From NCBI RefSeq assembly GCF_045679555.1, contig NC_092087.1:20389925-20453924 (forward strand): 64,000 nucleotides of DNA. The letters are read 5' to 3'. Positions 1 to 11,000 of this stretch are shown here, one piece after another. The DNA is from Salvelinus alpinus. Lineage: Eukaryota > Chordata > Actinopteri > Salmoniformes > Salmonidae. The translations under genes and the position numbers were made by a program. The notes under the pieces were generated by a model. That model made no database searches. It saw nothing but the letters and a program-made list of their open reading frames with translations, and had not been told where the DNA came from. The stretch's first letter is position 1. Each line of letters opens with the position of its first letter.

Positions 1-837
1 AGTTTGGGAACTGCTGATATAAGGAAATAAATCAATTGAAAAAAAATATGAAGCCCTAATCTATGGATTTCACATGACTAGGAATACAGATATGCATATA
101 TTAGTCACAGATACCTAAACAAACAAAAAAGTTAGGGGTGTGGATCAGAAAACCAGTCAGTATTTGGTGTGACCACCATTTGCCTCATGCAGCTTGACAT
201 TTCCTTCGCATAGAGTTGATCAGGCTGTTGATTGTGGCCTGTGGAATGTTGTTCCAATTCTCTTCAATGGCTGTGCGAAGTTGCTGGATATTGACGGGAA
301 CTGGAACATGCTGTTAAACACGTCGATCCAGAACATCCCAAACATGCTCGATGCTCAATGGGTGACATGTCTGGTGAGTATGCAGGCCATGGAAGAACTG
401 GAACATTTTCAGCTTCTAGGAATTGTGTACAGATAGATCCTTGTGACATGGGGCCGTGCATTATCATGCTGAAACATGAGGTGATGGCGGTGGATGAGAC
501 AATGGACCTCAATATCTCATCACGGTATCTCTGTGCATTCAAATTGCCATCGATAAAATGCAATTGTGTTCATTGTTCGTAGCTTATGCCTGCCCATACC
601 ATAACCCCACCACCACCATGGATCACTCTGTTCACAATGTTGACATCAGCAAATGGCTCACCCACACGACCCCATACATGTGTTCTGCGGTTGAGAGGCC
701 AGTTGGACGTACTGCCAAATTCTCTAAAACAATGTTGGAGACGGCTTATGGCAGAGAAATGAATGTTCAATTTTCTGGCAACAGCTCTGTTGGACATTCC
801 TGTAGTCAGCATGCCAATTGTACGCTCCCTCAACTTG
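1..837 (-). mobile_element. Tc1-like transposon, truncated, dead transposase
   Basis: A Tc1/mariner copy lies with its transposase on the minus strand. One reading frame (833-570) gives the N-terminal helix-turn-helix and then the block HGGGGVMVWAGISY. A second (563-264) gives RYRDEILR and the C-terminal block YSPDMSPIEH, where the final catalytic Glu sits. The two blocks are in different frames and many residues are lost, so no enzyme can be made. The copy stops abruptly at 837, where a hAT-type terminus begins. Its other end is at or before the window edge. Confidence 0.85.
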
Positions 838-1306
838 CAGTGGTGTAAAGTACTTAATGAAAAATACTTTAAATTAATACTTAAGTCGTTTTTTGTCTGT
901 ACTTTACTTAACTATTTATATTTTTGCCAACTTTTACTTTTACTGCACTACATTCCTCAAGAAAATAATGTACTTTTTATTCCATACATTTTTCCTGACA
1001 CCCAAAGGTACTCATTACATTTTGACAGGAAAATGGTCCAATTCACACACTTATCAAGAGATCATCCCTACTGCCTCTGATCTGGCGGACTGACTAAACA
1101 CAAATGCTTTGTTTGTAAATTATGTCTGAGTGTATGTCAATAAATTATTTCAATAAAAATGTAAATAAAATTGTGCCGTCTGATTTGCTTAATATAAGGA
1201 ATTTGAAATGGTTTATACTTTTACTTTTGATACTTAATTATATTTAAAACCAAATACTTTTATTGAAGTAGTATTTTACTGGGTGACTTTCACTTGAGTC
1301 ATTTTC
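838..1306. mobile_element. hAT-type MITE, right end lost
   Basis: The segment starts with the terminus CAGTGGTGTAAAGTACTT and continues as an AT-rich sequence full of TACTT/AAGTA motifs. This is the pattern of a very common non-autonomous salmonid repeat whose ends read CAGTGGTG...CACCACTG. The matching right terminus is missing, because LINE sequence begins near 1307. No coding capacity is seen. The hAT assignment rests on the CAGTGG terminus and memory of the family. Confidence 0.6.
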
Positions 1307-2585
1307 TGTCTTCACCGACATGTTCAACCTCTCCCTGTCCGAGTCTGTAATACCAACATGTTTTAAGCAGACCACCATAGTCCCTGTGCCCAAGAACACT
1401 AAGGTAACCTGCCTAAATGACTACCGACCCGTAGCACTCACGTCTGTAGCCATGAAGTGCTTTGAAAGGCTTGTCATGGCTCACATCAACACCATTATCC
1501 CAGAAACCCTAGAGCCACTCTAATTGTCATACCGCCCCAACAGATCCACAGATGACGCAATCTCTATTGCACTCCACACTGCCCTTTCCCAGCTGGACAA
1601 AAGTAACACCTATGTGAGAATGCTATTCATTGACTACAGCTCAGCGTTCAACACCATAGTACCATCAAAGCTCATCACTAAGCTAAGGAACCTGGGACTA
1701 AACACCTCCCTCTGCAACTGGATCCTGGAATTCCTGACAGGCCGCCCCCAGTTGGTAAGGGTAGGTAACAACACATCCGCCACGCTGATTCTCAACACAG
1801 GGGCCCCTCAGTGGTGTGTGCGCAGTTCCCTCCTGTACTCCTTGTTCACTCATGACTGCACGGCCAGGCACGACTCCAACACCATTAAGTTTGCCGATGA
1901 CACAATAGTGGTAGGCCTGATCACCGACAACAATGAGACAGCCTATAGGGAGGTCAGACACCTGGCCGTCTGGTGCCAGGACAACTACCTCTCCCTCAAC
2001 GTGATCAAGACAAAGGAGATTATTGTGGACTACAGGAAAAAGAGGACCGAGCACGCACACATTATTATCAACGGGGCTGTATTGGAGCAGGTTGAGAGCT
2101 TCAAGGTCCTTGGTGTCCACATCACCAACAAACTGACATGGTCCAAGCACACCAAGACAGTCGTGAAGAGGGTCACGACAAAACCTATTCCCCCTCAGGA
2201 GACTGAAAAGTTTTGCCATGGGTCCTCAGAAAGTTCTACAGCTGTACCATCGAGAGCATCCTGACTGGTTGCATCACTGCCTGGTATGGCAACTGCTCGG
2301 CTTCCGACCGCAAGGCACTACAGAGGGATGTGCGTACGGCCCAGTACATCACTGGGGCCATGCTTCCTGCCATCCAGGACCTCTACACCAGGCGGTGTCA
2401 GAGGAAGGACCTAAAAATTGTCAAAGACTCCAGTCACCCTAGTCATAGACTGTTCTCTCTGCTACCGCACGGCAAGCAGTACCGGAGCGCCAAGTATGTT
2501 TCCAAGAGGCTTCTAAACAGCTTCTACCCCCAAGCCATAAGACTCCTGAACATCTAATAAAATGGTTACCCAGACTATTTGCATT
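1307..2585 (+). pseudogene. Non-LTR retrotransposon reverse transcriptase, broken
   Basis: The plus strand encodes the middle and C-terminal parts of a LINE reverse transcriptase. Visible blocks are [20 protein letters not shown] (RT entry), [11 protein letters not shown], the palm motif KFADDT and the thumb region [14 protein letters not shown], followed by [20 protein letters not shown] at 1521-1523 interrupts the frame, and a frameshift near 2210-2260 moves the rest into another frame. The 5' half (ORF1 and endonuclease) is absent, as expected from 5' truncation on insertion. The sequence resembles Jockey-superfamily elements (CR1/L2/Rex1 group), but the clade is not certain. The element ends near 2585, where Tc1 sequence starts. 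Confidence 0.85.
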
Positions 2586-2587
2586 GG

Positions 2588-3154
2588 TCCAGCCCTTCTC
2601 CCCCGATTGCTCATTTTGGCCGGGCAGCCAGTTCTAGGAAGTCTTCGTGGTTCCAAACTTCTTCTTTAAGAATGATGGAGGCCACTGTCTTCTTGGGGAC
2701 CTTATATGCTGCAGCAATTTTTTGGCACCCTTCCCCAGATCTGTGCCTCGACACAATCCTGTCTCGGAGCTCTACAGACAATTCCTTCAACCTCATGACT
2801 TGTTTTTTGCTCTGACATGCACTGTCAACTGTGGTACCTTTACATAGACAGTTGTGTGCCTTTCCAAATCATGTCCAATCAATTCAAGTTGCAGAAACAT
2901 CAAAGATAATCAATGGAAACAGCATGTACCTGAGCTCAATTTCTTGTCTCATTGCAAATGGCCTGAATACTTAAATAAGGTATTTCTGTTTTGCATTATA
3001 TCCCATAATGACAATTTGCAAAAATTGTCATTATGGGATATTGAGTGTAGATTGAGGAGGAAAAACATTTATTTAATACATTCAAAATAAGTCTGTAAAG
3101 TAAAGGAAATTGGTTAAAGTAAAGGGGTCTGAATGTTGTTTTCTGAATGCACTG
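2588..3154 (-). mobile_element. Tc1-like transposon, 3'-side fragment
   Basis: This fragment holds the N-terminal transposase end on the minus strand (2796-2611: LSVELRDRIVSRHRSGEG, a helix-turn-helix start) and the terminal non-coding arm up to the end sequence GAATGCACTGTA near 3154. Closely related fragments occur at 22024, 38377 and 49663, so at least four copies of this family are in the window. No full transposase remains. Confidence 0.85.
2999..3040. repeat. Perfect hairpin, 18 bp arms
   Basis: The arms 2999-3016 and 3023-3040 are exact reverse complements around a 6 bp loop. Other copies of this Tc1 family do not have the left arm, so it looks like a local inverted copy of the right arm made during repair or replication. 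Confidence 0.9.
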
Positions 3155-3215
3155 TATTTCTATCAATACATTACAATAGGCCTCCTAAGACAAACAGAAC
3201 TGATGGCACAGTAAC

Positions 3216-3221
3216 TTTATT
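3216..3221 (-). terminator. Candidate polyadenylation signal for gxylt2
   Basis: AATAAA on the minus strand, about 1.65 kb after the gxylt2 stop. Other AT-rich hexamers exist nearer the gene (for example near 4050), so the choice is uncertain. Confidence 0.3.
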
Positions 3222-3853
3222 CAGAAACAAAGAGTAAACATTTTAAAAAAGAGAAACATAAGCATGTATAAATAAAACCATCTGGAGTTTCCAGTTTAAA
3301 TTATTACCGGTAAACACACCTGACAATTGATAGCCTACACAAACATCAAACTGATGGAGTAGACTACACAAACATCACATTATAAATGCTTGCATTTACA
3401 GTCTCAGAGTTCACATACTGGATCACTGATAGTGTGACATTAATACACTAAGACACTTCTTCATTAAGTTGGCTGTCCTTTTCGTACACAGAACACTTAA
3501 GAGCGTTTGTGAATATACATATGGTACATTTTGTCTTGAAAATACTGTACCACTATTATAAGCGCTTGCACTTTGGTAGTTTTGTTCAGAGACAACCACA
3601 CTGCTTTTTCAAATAGGGATTTGCAATGCTTTGACAATTGAATAGGGGAGAAATGGTATGCACGTCCTGTCCTAATCGCACAAGCTGAACTATTACAGAA
3701 ATACAAAAGTGCATTAATCTACACATCTTCTGTACACAATATTAATGGTAATTGCTTAGTGTATGATTTGTTCATACTGTGTTTAATACTGCGGTTGACA
3801 TTTGGAGAACTGGACAAGTTGAATCATATTCCCTCTTGTACAGATAGACATTG

Positions 3854-4022
3854 TAGTCATTTAGCAGACGCTGTTATCCAGAGCGACTTACAGGAAAAAT
3901 TTGGGTTAAGTGCTTTGCTCAAGGGCACATCAAAATATTTTTTCACCTAGTCGGCTCAGGTATTCGAACCAGCGACCTTTCGGTTACCGTCCCACTGCTC
4001 TTAACCACTGCCGCTGCTATGC
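3854..4022 (-). mobile_element. tRNA-derived salmonid SINE (minus orientation)
   Basis: Reads CATTTAGCAGACGCTGTTAT at the tail end and, on the minus strand, a tRNA-like head with GCAGTGGTTAAGAGCAG (A-box-like) and GGTTCGAATACC (B-box-like). Related copies or fragments are at 20830, 35107 and 37290. Confidence 0.75.
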
Positions 4023-4504
4023 AAGTGATTTTGTTGATGTAACATATTCACTTTATTTTTGGACAATTGCAACATGCAACATAAACAGAAAGCTCTGCTT
4101 AAGCAAAGACCCATATTAGCTTTGCATGACATAAAAGGATCAATTAGGCAGCGACCTCCAGGCAGAGTGAGATCATTTCAAACCATTTCCAGAAGCCTAT
4201 GGTATAGCGGCCTTACGGAAGACATTTTCGTTGCCCATTTAAGAGAAAAAAACACTCAAAATCATGTTGACAAAAATAACCTCTGCCATGTTTAAATTCT
4301 CTCTTAATACTCCACCGGGACTTATCCTAATCATAAGAAAACATTGGACTTTTTTTAAAGGTAAAATAACAAAACATGAAGTCTATCATCACATTTTCAC
4401 ATGTAAATCAGGTTCTGTAAAACATTTAGTGGGTGGATGATAAGGCAAGTTTACACCAAACACAGCATCATTGACCAGCACTGTACAGTGTGCCTGTCCT
4501 ACAC

Positions 4505-4683
4505 CAGGGGTGTCAAACTCATTCCATGGAGGGCAAATTGTCTGCTGGTTTCTGTTTTTTCCTTTCAATTAAGACCTAGAGGGATTTCCTTACTAAATCA
4601 GTGACCTTAATTCATCAATCAAGTACAAGGGAGGAGCGAAAACCAGCAAACACTCAGCCCGCCGTGGAATGAGTTTGACACGT
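4505..4683. mobile_element. hAT-type foldback MITE
   Basis: The ends are inverted repeats: CAGGGGTGTCAAACTCATTC on the left and GAATGAGTTTGACACGTG on the right. Length is about 180 bp with no coding frame. The flanking 8 bp on each side are only partly alike, so the target duplication has eroded. Confidence 0.65.
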
Positions 4684-4865
4684 GTTCCACATGTTCATGA
4701 TCCATACCACCATCATGTCCATTACACCATGATCTGTTGTGTTACAAACACCGTGTAACGCATACGGATTCCATCTGGTCTGGGGACTTCTGATATTGCA
4801 CATCTTCCACAGAAAGATTCCCATAGTGATGTCAGAGACAACTTCCTCTGTTCAGTTTCCTGTAA

Positions 4866-5045
4866 TTATTTTGGTGGAGGCCTCACATGACGGACCACTT
4901 TCTTCTCGTACACGGTCCTCATGGACTTTTCCACCTGTTTGAGGAACACCTGGGGAATCCGACCACACAGGGTGTTGACTGTGTCCAGAAACTTGGTCTG
5001 GAGGGGATAGAACAGCGACTGGAACAAGTTGTCCTCAAAGGGGTA
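4866..5045 (-). CDS. gxylt2: gxylt2 exon 7, last coding exon
   Basis: The acceptor reads TTTCGTAG|TACCCC. The exon encodes [20 protein letters not shown], then [18 protein letters not shown], and ends RPPPK with TAA at 4868-4866. The C-terminal length matches the family. Confidence 0.92.
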   Translation of the reverse strand, partial: YPFEDNLFQSLFYPLQTKFLDTVNTLCGRIPQVFLKQVEKSMRTVYEKKVVRHVRPPPK

Positions 5046-8000
5046 CTACGAAACAGAACCATTGCATGCCTCAGGGTTAGACACCAGTAGTGGTAGCTTA
5101 TCAAACCACACAGAAATCAACAGTACCATTGCCTACTGTAGGCACTGTAGAGGGGGATGCATATGAATCATATCATCTGGCTAATAAAAGGCATATCTAT
5201 GGACAGCAGAGGGGGCTGATGTTGCTGTGAGACAAGGATTTCCTTATGTAAACATGTCCACAGCGTTTGCTGTCCAAGGAGAAAAGGACAAAGGAAACAA
5301 TAATCCACTAAAATGAATAGATTATTCTTACCTCGTGTACAGCATCATAAACGACTTTAAAGGCTGGTTGCTTGTCGTCGTGATACACTCCTCGGTTCCC
5401 ATGGAGAATGGACACGCCTTCCTCCTCAGCTCCTTTACAGTTGCTCCCATACATGCAGTGATCAGGCCTGTAGTTCCACTGGCATGGGAAGGTGTACAGA
5501 CACTCTGCAAACACACCGTTATACGTATGTTACATCAGATTTCTGCACAATGTCCCCAAGATTGCCAGTGTATACTCTCTCTGATACAAGTATTGTTACT
5601 GCCAAAGAGCATTTAGAAAGAATTTTGCCTAATGACTTCAACGTGCAATGCTAATCGCTCAGGACCCTTCTAAGTTTTGCTTTACTGATTTAACAATTAT
5701 CAAATTGCTTGCTTTACAACTACAAGGATTGTAGTCCTTTTAAACTGCATCAAATCCTGGCTTGTGAAGGGAGAATAACACCAACAGAGTATCCCCTTAA
5801 ACCAGAAACATGGGTACACGTCAAAGAGAAAGATCAGACATGTTTCCATGGTGAGGCAGATATTACACAGTGACTGGCTGCTCCCACCACATGGCCCTGT
5901 TTTTCCATTTGGGGATGCTGGTATGGGAATGGTTATTTCCTGGACAGGTTCTAATCATGTTGTCAGACAAACAATGCTCCTGCCAAGTCTACTTAAGGCT
6001 TGGAACACTTAATACCCATCTGGCAGACTGCACCTGTGTCAATCTGCTGCTGCAGCCACAGGCTTGTTTAGTTCCACAGCGTTGACTTAATTCAGGAGTT
6101 ATTTCTTGTGGATGTATTAGAGAAAACCAATACCTACACCTGCTTGAAGGAATTATATTGAATTCCGTACAAGCTGACATTCACGCAAACACCCTTTGGA
6201 ATTACATTTTGGGGAAACATTCTAATTTGATACAGGCCTAAATATAGCTATTGCTCTTGCTGTCATCATGAATGGCGGTGACATTATATACAACTTTATT
6301 TTCCTATTTGTAGTTGACAATTTCTTCCAAGTCAATGACAGCACTCTGCTACATTGAGGAAGACAGAGGGAGGCAGAGTGTACCAGGGCCCAGTTTTCCA
6401 AAAGCATCTTAAGGCTAAGTTCATCGTTAGAACCTTCAAAGGAGCGGTTTCCCAAAACCATCATTATTGACGTTGCACTAGAAAGCACTCGTAATCGAAC
6501 GCCTGCCTCAGACCACTCGTAGACAGCTAAGTGCGTCGTTAGATGCTTGCCCTTCCGCATCACTTTCTACAAAAAAGATTTAAGCTAAACATACAATAAC
6601 ATGGTTTATCGTTTCCCTGTGACCGCTGATAACTTCAGAACAAAATGGACTACAAATACAAAGTTACCAATATCTTTGCAATTGATACAAACAAGCAACA
6701 TATATGTTAATGCATATGATAAATGCATTAAAATATAAATACATTAGGGAAAGAGGCATACCTAGTCAGGTGCACAACTGAACGCATTCAACCGAAATGT
6801 GTCTTTCGCATTTAACCCTGAATCAGAGAGGTGTGGGGGCTACCTAAATCGACGTCATCGGCGCCCGGGGAACAGCTGTTGTTGGGGATTAACTGCATTG
6901 CTCAAGTGTAGAACGGCAGATTTTTAGGCATTACTGTACATACAGTTGAAGTCGGAAGTTTACATACACTTAGGTTAAAACTTAAACCACTCCACAAATG
7001 TCTTGTTAACAAACTATAGTTTTGACAAGTCGGTTAGGACATCTATTTTGTGCAAGTCATTTTTCCAACAATTGTTTACAGACAGATTATTTCACTTATT
7101 ATTCACTGTATCACAATTCCAGTGGGTCAGGAGTTTACATACACTAAGTTGACTGTGCCTTTAAACAGCTTGGAAAATTCCAGAAAATGTCACGGCTTTA
7201 GAAGCTTCTGATAGGCTAATTGACATAATTTGAGTCAATTGGAGGTGTACCTGTGGATGTATTTCAAGGCCTACCTTCAAACTCAGTGCCTCTTCGCTTG
7301 ACATCATGTGAAAATCAAGAGAAAATCAGCCAAGACCTCAGAAGTCTGGTTCATCCTTGTGAGCAATTTTCAGACACCTGAAGGTACCACGTTCATCTGT
7401 ACAAACAATAGTACGCAAGTATAAACACCATGGGACCATGCAGCCGTCATTACCGCTCAGGAAGGAGACGCGTTCTGTCTCCTAGAGATGAACGTACTTT
7501 GGTGCAAAAAGGGCAAATCAATCCCAGAACAACAGCAAAGGACCTTGTGAAGATGCTGGAGGAAACAGGTACAAAAATATCTATATCCACAGTAAAACGA
7601 GTGGATATAACAAAAATAAACAAAAATATAACTGTTTGGCCATAATGACTATCGTTATGCTTGGAGGAAAAACGGGGAGGCTTGCAAGTCAAAGAACACC
7701 ATCCCAACCGTGAAGCACGGGGGTGGCAGCATCATGTTGTGGGGGACTGGTACACTTCACAAAATAGACAGCATCATGAGGAAGGAAAATTATGTGAATA
7801 TATTGAAGCAACATCTCAAGACATCAGTCAGGAAGTTAAAGCTTGGTCGCAAATGGGTCTTCCAAATGGACAATGACCCCAAGTATACTTCCAAAGTTGT
7901 GGCAAAATGGATTAAGGACAACAAAGTCAAGGTATTGGAGTGGCCATCACAAAGCCCTAACCTCAATCCTATAGAAAATTTGTATGCAGAACTGAAAAAG

Positions 8001-11000
8001 CGTGTGTGAGCAAGGAGGCCTACAAACCTGACTCAGTTACACCAGCTCTGTCAGGAGGAATGGGCCAAAATTCACCCAACTTATTGTGGGAAGCTTGTGG
8101 AAGGCGCCCCGAAATGTTTGACACAAGTTAAACAATTTAAAGGCAACGCTACCAAATACTAATTGAGTGTATGTAAACTTCTGACCCACTGGGAATGTGA
8201 TGAAAGAAATAAAAGCTGAAATAAATCCTTCTCTCTACTATTATTCTGACATTTCAAATTCTTAAAATAAAGTGGTGATCCTAACTGACCTAAGACAGGG
8301 AATTTTTACTAGGATTAAATGTCAGGAATTGTGAAAAACTGAGTTGAAATGTATTTGGCTAAGGTGTATGTAAACTTCCGACTTCAACTGTACATTTCAT
8401 GTTCAATAAATTGAGTTCTATTTTCCTACTTGTAGGCTACTGGCTGTAATTTGTCTCATATTTTATAATGTGTGCGCAATGATGTGGCAAATCAGTGATT
8501 TAATGCATTTTTATTGGTTAAGCATTAGAATAAGCCACCTCAATATTTGCAGCCATAGGTGGTAAAATCTCTCTCTAGGAGCTGATCCGTCGTCAGTATT
8601 GCGAAATAATTGGAATGTTAAGGTAAGGTTTGAATTGAGAAAGCTGACCCGAGAGCAGCGGTGCCTTTCTTTCGATCCTATCAGTATGAACAAATGCTCC
8701 AACGACGCACTTAGCGACTCTTCTCTCTGCATGGTGTTCTGGGAAAGGCATGTTACACCTACAGCTGTAGGAAAGATGTATCGTTAAAAACACTCGTAAG
8801 CCTAAGTTCCATCGCTATCGGGGAACCGGGCCAAGATTTGTAGTGGAAGAGAGAGGGAGGAAGAGTGTGCCTGAGTTGTAGTGGAAGAGAGAGGGAGGAA
8901 GAGTGTGCCTGAGTTGTAGTGGAAGAGAGAGGGAGGAAGAGTGTGCCTGAGTTGTAGTGGAAGAGAGAGGGAGGACGAGTATACCTGAGTTGTAGTGGAA
9001 GAGAGAGGGAGGAAGAGTGTGCCTGAGTTGTAGTGGAAGAGAGAGGGAGGAAGAGTATACCTGAGTTGTAGTGGAAGATGATATTTAAGAGATCTTGGTC
9101 ACCCCAGGTGATGTGATTCTTGTACTTCTGGTAGAGTGGGTGGAGGAGGTCCTCCCATGACAGGCCACTGGGTATCATGCTGTTCTGGAATAGGAACAAG
9201 GACTGTTTTACTCCACCGCTTAGGGAGTGTGGCGATCGCAGAGCCTCAGTCTACTCTACTCTGAGCACTCAGATTATTGACGCTGACTGCCAATAAGTGA
9301 CACATCTGTTGCTGGTTGGGTTCAGATAGATACGATTGATTGATAAAACCAATCTCCTTGCAGCTTTCAGGTGGAAAACAGGGAAGGCATGACCAAAATA
9401 CCAAACGGAGATGATCAAAAGGCTTAATGATTGATGATGTTCCTTACTTTGAACAGAGTGCTTCGTATCCTTGTGAGGTTCATCAGCATGACTCCTGAGT
9501 TGACCCCGGTGACCCCGTAGAAGGGATGGCGTGCAAAGCGGCTATACCAGCCTATCTTAGGGATCTCATGCTCTGGGGCCATAGCAGCCAGCTGGGTGGT
9601 GTTGAAGGCCTTGAGGAAACTCCACATATCATCCATGGGCCTGAGGAACAGCACATCTGTATCCACGTAGAGTAAAGAGTCTACATCCTTTAGGATCACC
9701 TGTTAGGACAATAATCATGTGTAGGTTACTATCAGAATAATTAATGTCCTCTTATTCCAGTGATGGTACATAATGCATACACACTACCATTCAAAAGTTT
9801 GGGGTCACTTAGAAATGTCCTTGTTATCCATGAAAACATACATGAAATGAGTTGCAAAATGAATAGGAAATATAGTCAAGATGTTGACAAGGTTATAAAT
9901 AATGATTTTTAATTTAAATAATAATTGTGTCCTTCAAACTTTGCTTTTGTTAAAGAATCCCCAATTTTCAGCAATTACAGCCTTGCAGACCTTCGGCATT
10001 CTAGTTGTCAATTTGTTGAGGTAATCTGAAGAGATTTCACCCCATGCTTCCTGAAGCACCTCCCACAAGTTGGATTGGCTTGATGGGAACTTCTTACGTA
10101 CCATACGGTCAAGCTGCTCCCACAACAGCTCAATAGGGTTGAGATCCGGTGGCTGTGCTGGCCACCCCATTATAGACAGAATACCAGCAGACTGCTTCTA
10201 CCCTAAATAGTTATTGTATTGTTTGGAGCTGTGCTTTGGGGCATTGTCCTGTTGGAGGAGGAAATTGGCTCCAATTAAGCGCCGTCCACAGGGTATGGCT
10301 GGCGTTGCAAAATGGAGTGATAGCCTTCCTTCTTCAAGATCCCTTTAACCGTGTACAAATCTCCCACTTTACCACCCCCAGACCATCACATTGCCTCCAT
10401 CATGCTTGACAGATGGCATCAAGCACTCCTCCAGCATCTTTTCTGCGTCTCACAAATGTTCTTCTTTGTGATCTGAACACATCAAACTTGGATTTGTCTG
10501 TCCATAACACTTTTATTCCAATCTTCCTCTGTCCAGTGTCTGTGTTATTTTGCCCTTCTTAATCTTTTCTTTTTATTGGCCAGTCTGAGATATGGCTTTT
10601 TCTTTGCAACTCTGCCTAGAAGGCCAACATCCCAGAGTCACCTCCTCACTCTTGACATTGAGACTGGTGTTTTGTGGGTACTATTTAATGAAGCTGCCAG
10701 TTGAAGACTTGGGAGGTGTCTGTTTCTCAAACTACACTCTAATTTACTTGTCAGCTTGCTCAGTTGTGCACCGGGGCCTCCCACTCTTTCTATTCTGGTT
10801 AGGGCCAGTTTGTGCTGGTCTGTGAAGGGAGTAGTACACAGCGTTGTACGAGATCTTCAGTTTCTTGGCAATTTCTCGCGTGGAATAGCCTTTATTTCTT
10901 AGAACAAGAATATACTGATGAGTTTCAGAAGAAAGTTCTTTGTTTCTGGCCTTTTTGAGCCTGTAATCGAACCCACAAATGCTGATGCTCCAGATACTCA

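Larger units (their letters stand above)
3155..4865 (-). other. Probable 3' UTR and flank of gxylt2
   Basis: No coding exon is seen here. The stretch directly follows the gxylt2 stop codon on the minus strand and contains a SINE and a small MITE. A candidate polyadenylation signal lies at 3216-3221. If it is used, the 3' UTR would be about 1.65 kb. This is an inference from position only. Confidence 0.35.
6387..8833. mobile_element. Older MITE split by a Sleeping Beauty-type element
   Basis: The left part (6387-6940) begins GGGCCCAGTTTTCCAAAAGC and the right part (8393-8833) ends GGGGAACCGGGCC, so the two outer ends are inverted relatives. Both parts match halves of one abundant salmonid non-coding element as remembered. 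The Tc1-type copy at 6943-8390 sits between them with TA on both sides. No coding capacity is seen in the MITE itself. Confidence 0.65.

Noticed and set aside
1698-2219. 173-codon minus-strand open frame
   Set aside because: Antisense to the LINE reverse transcriptase on the plus strand; no domain of its own.
8840-9080. Possible CRISPR-like array (38 bp direct repeats); also 22875-23074 and 56789-57210
   Set aside because: The units are back to back with no unique spacers and the genome is vertebrate. They are minisatellites.
8759-9199. 146-codon minus-strand frame with repeated LPLQLR/HYNS pieces
   Set aside because: This is gxylt2 exon 5 read through its donor into the 38 bp minisatellite, not a repeat protein gene.
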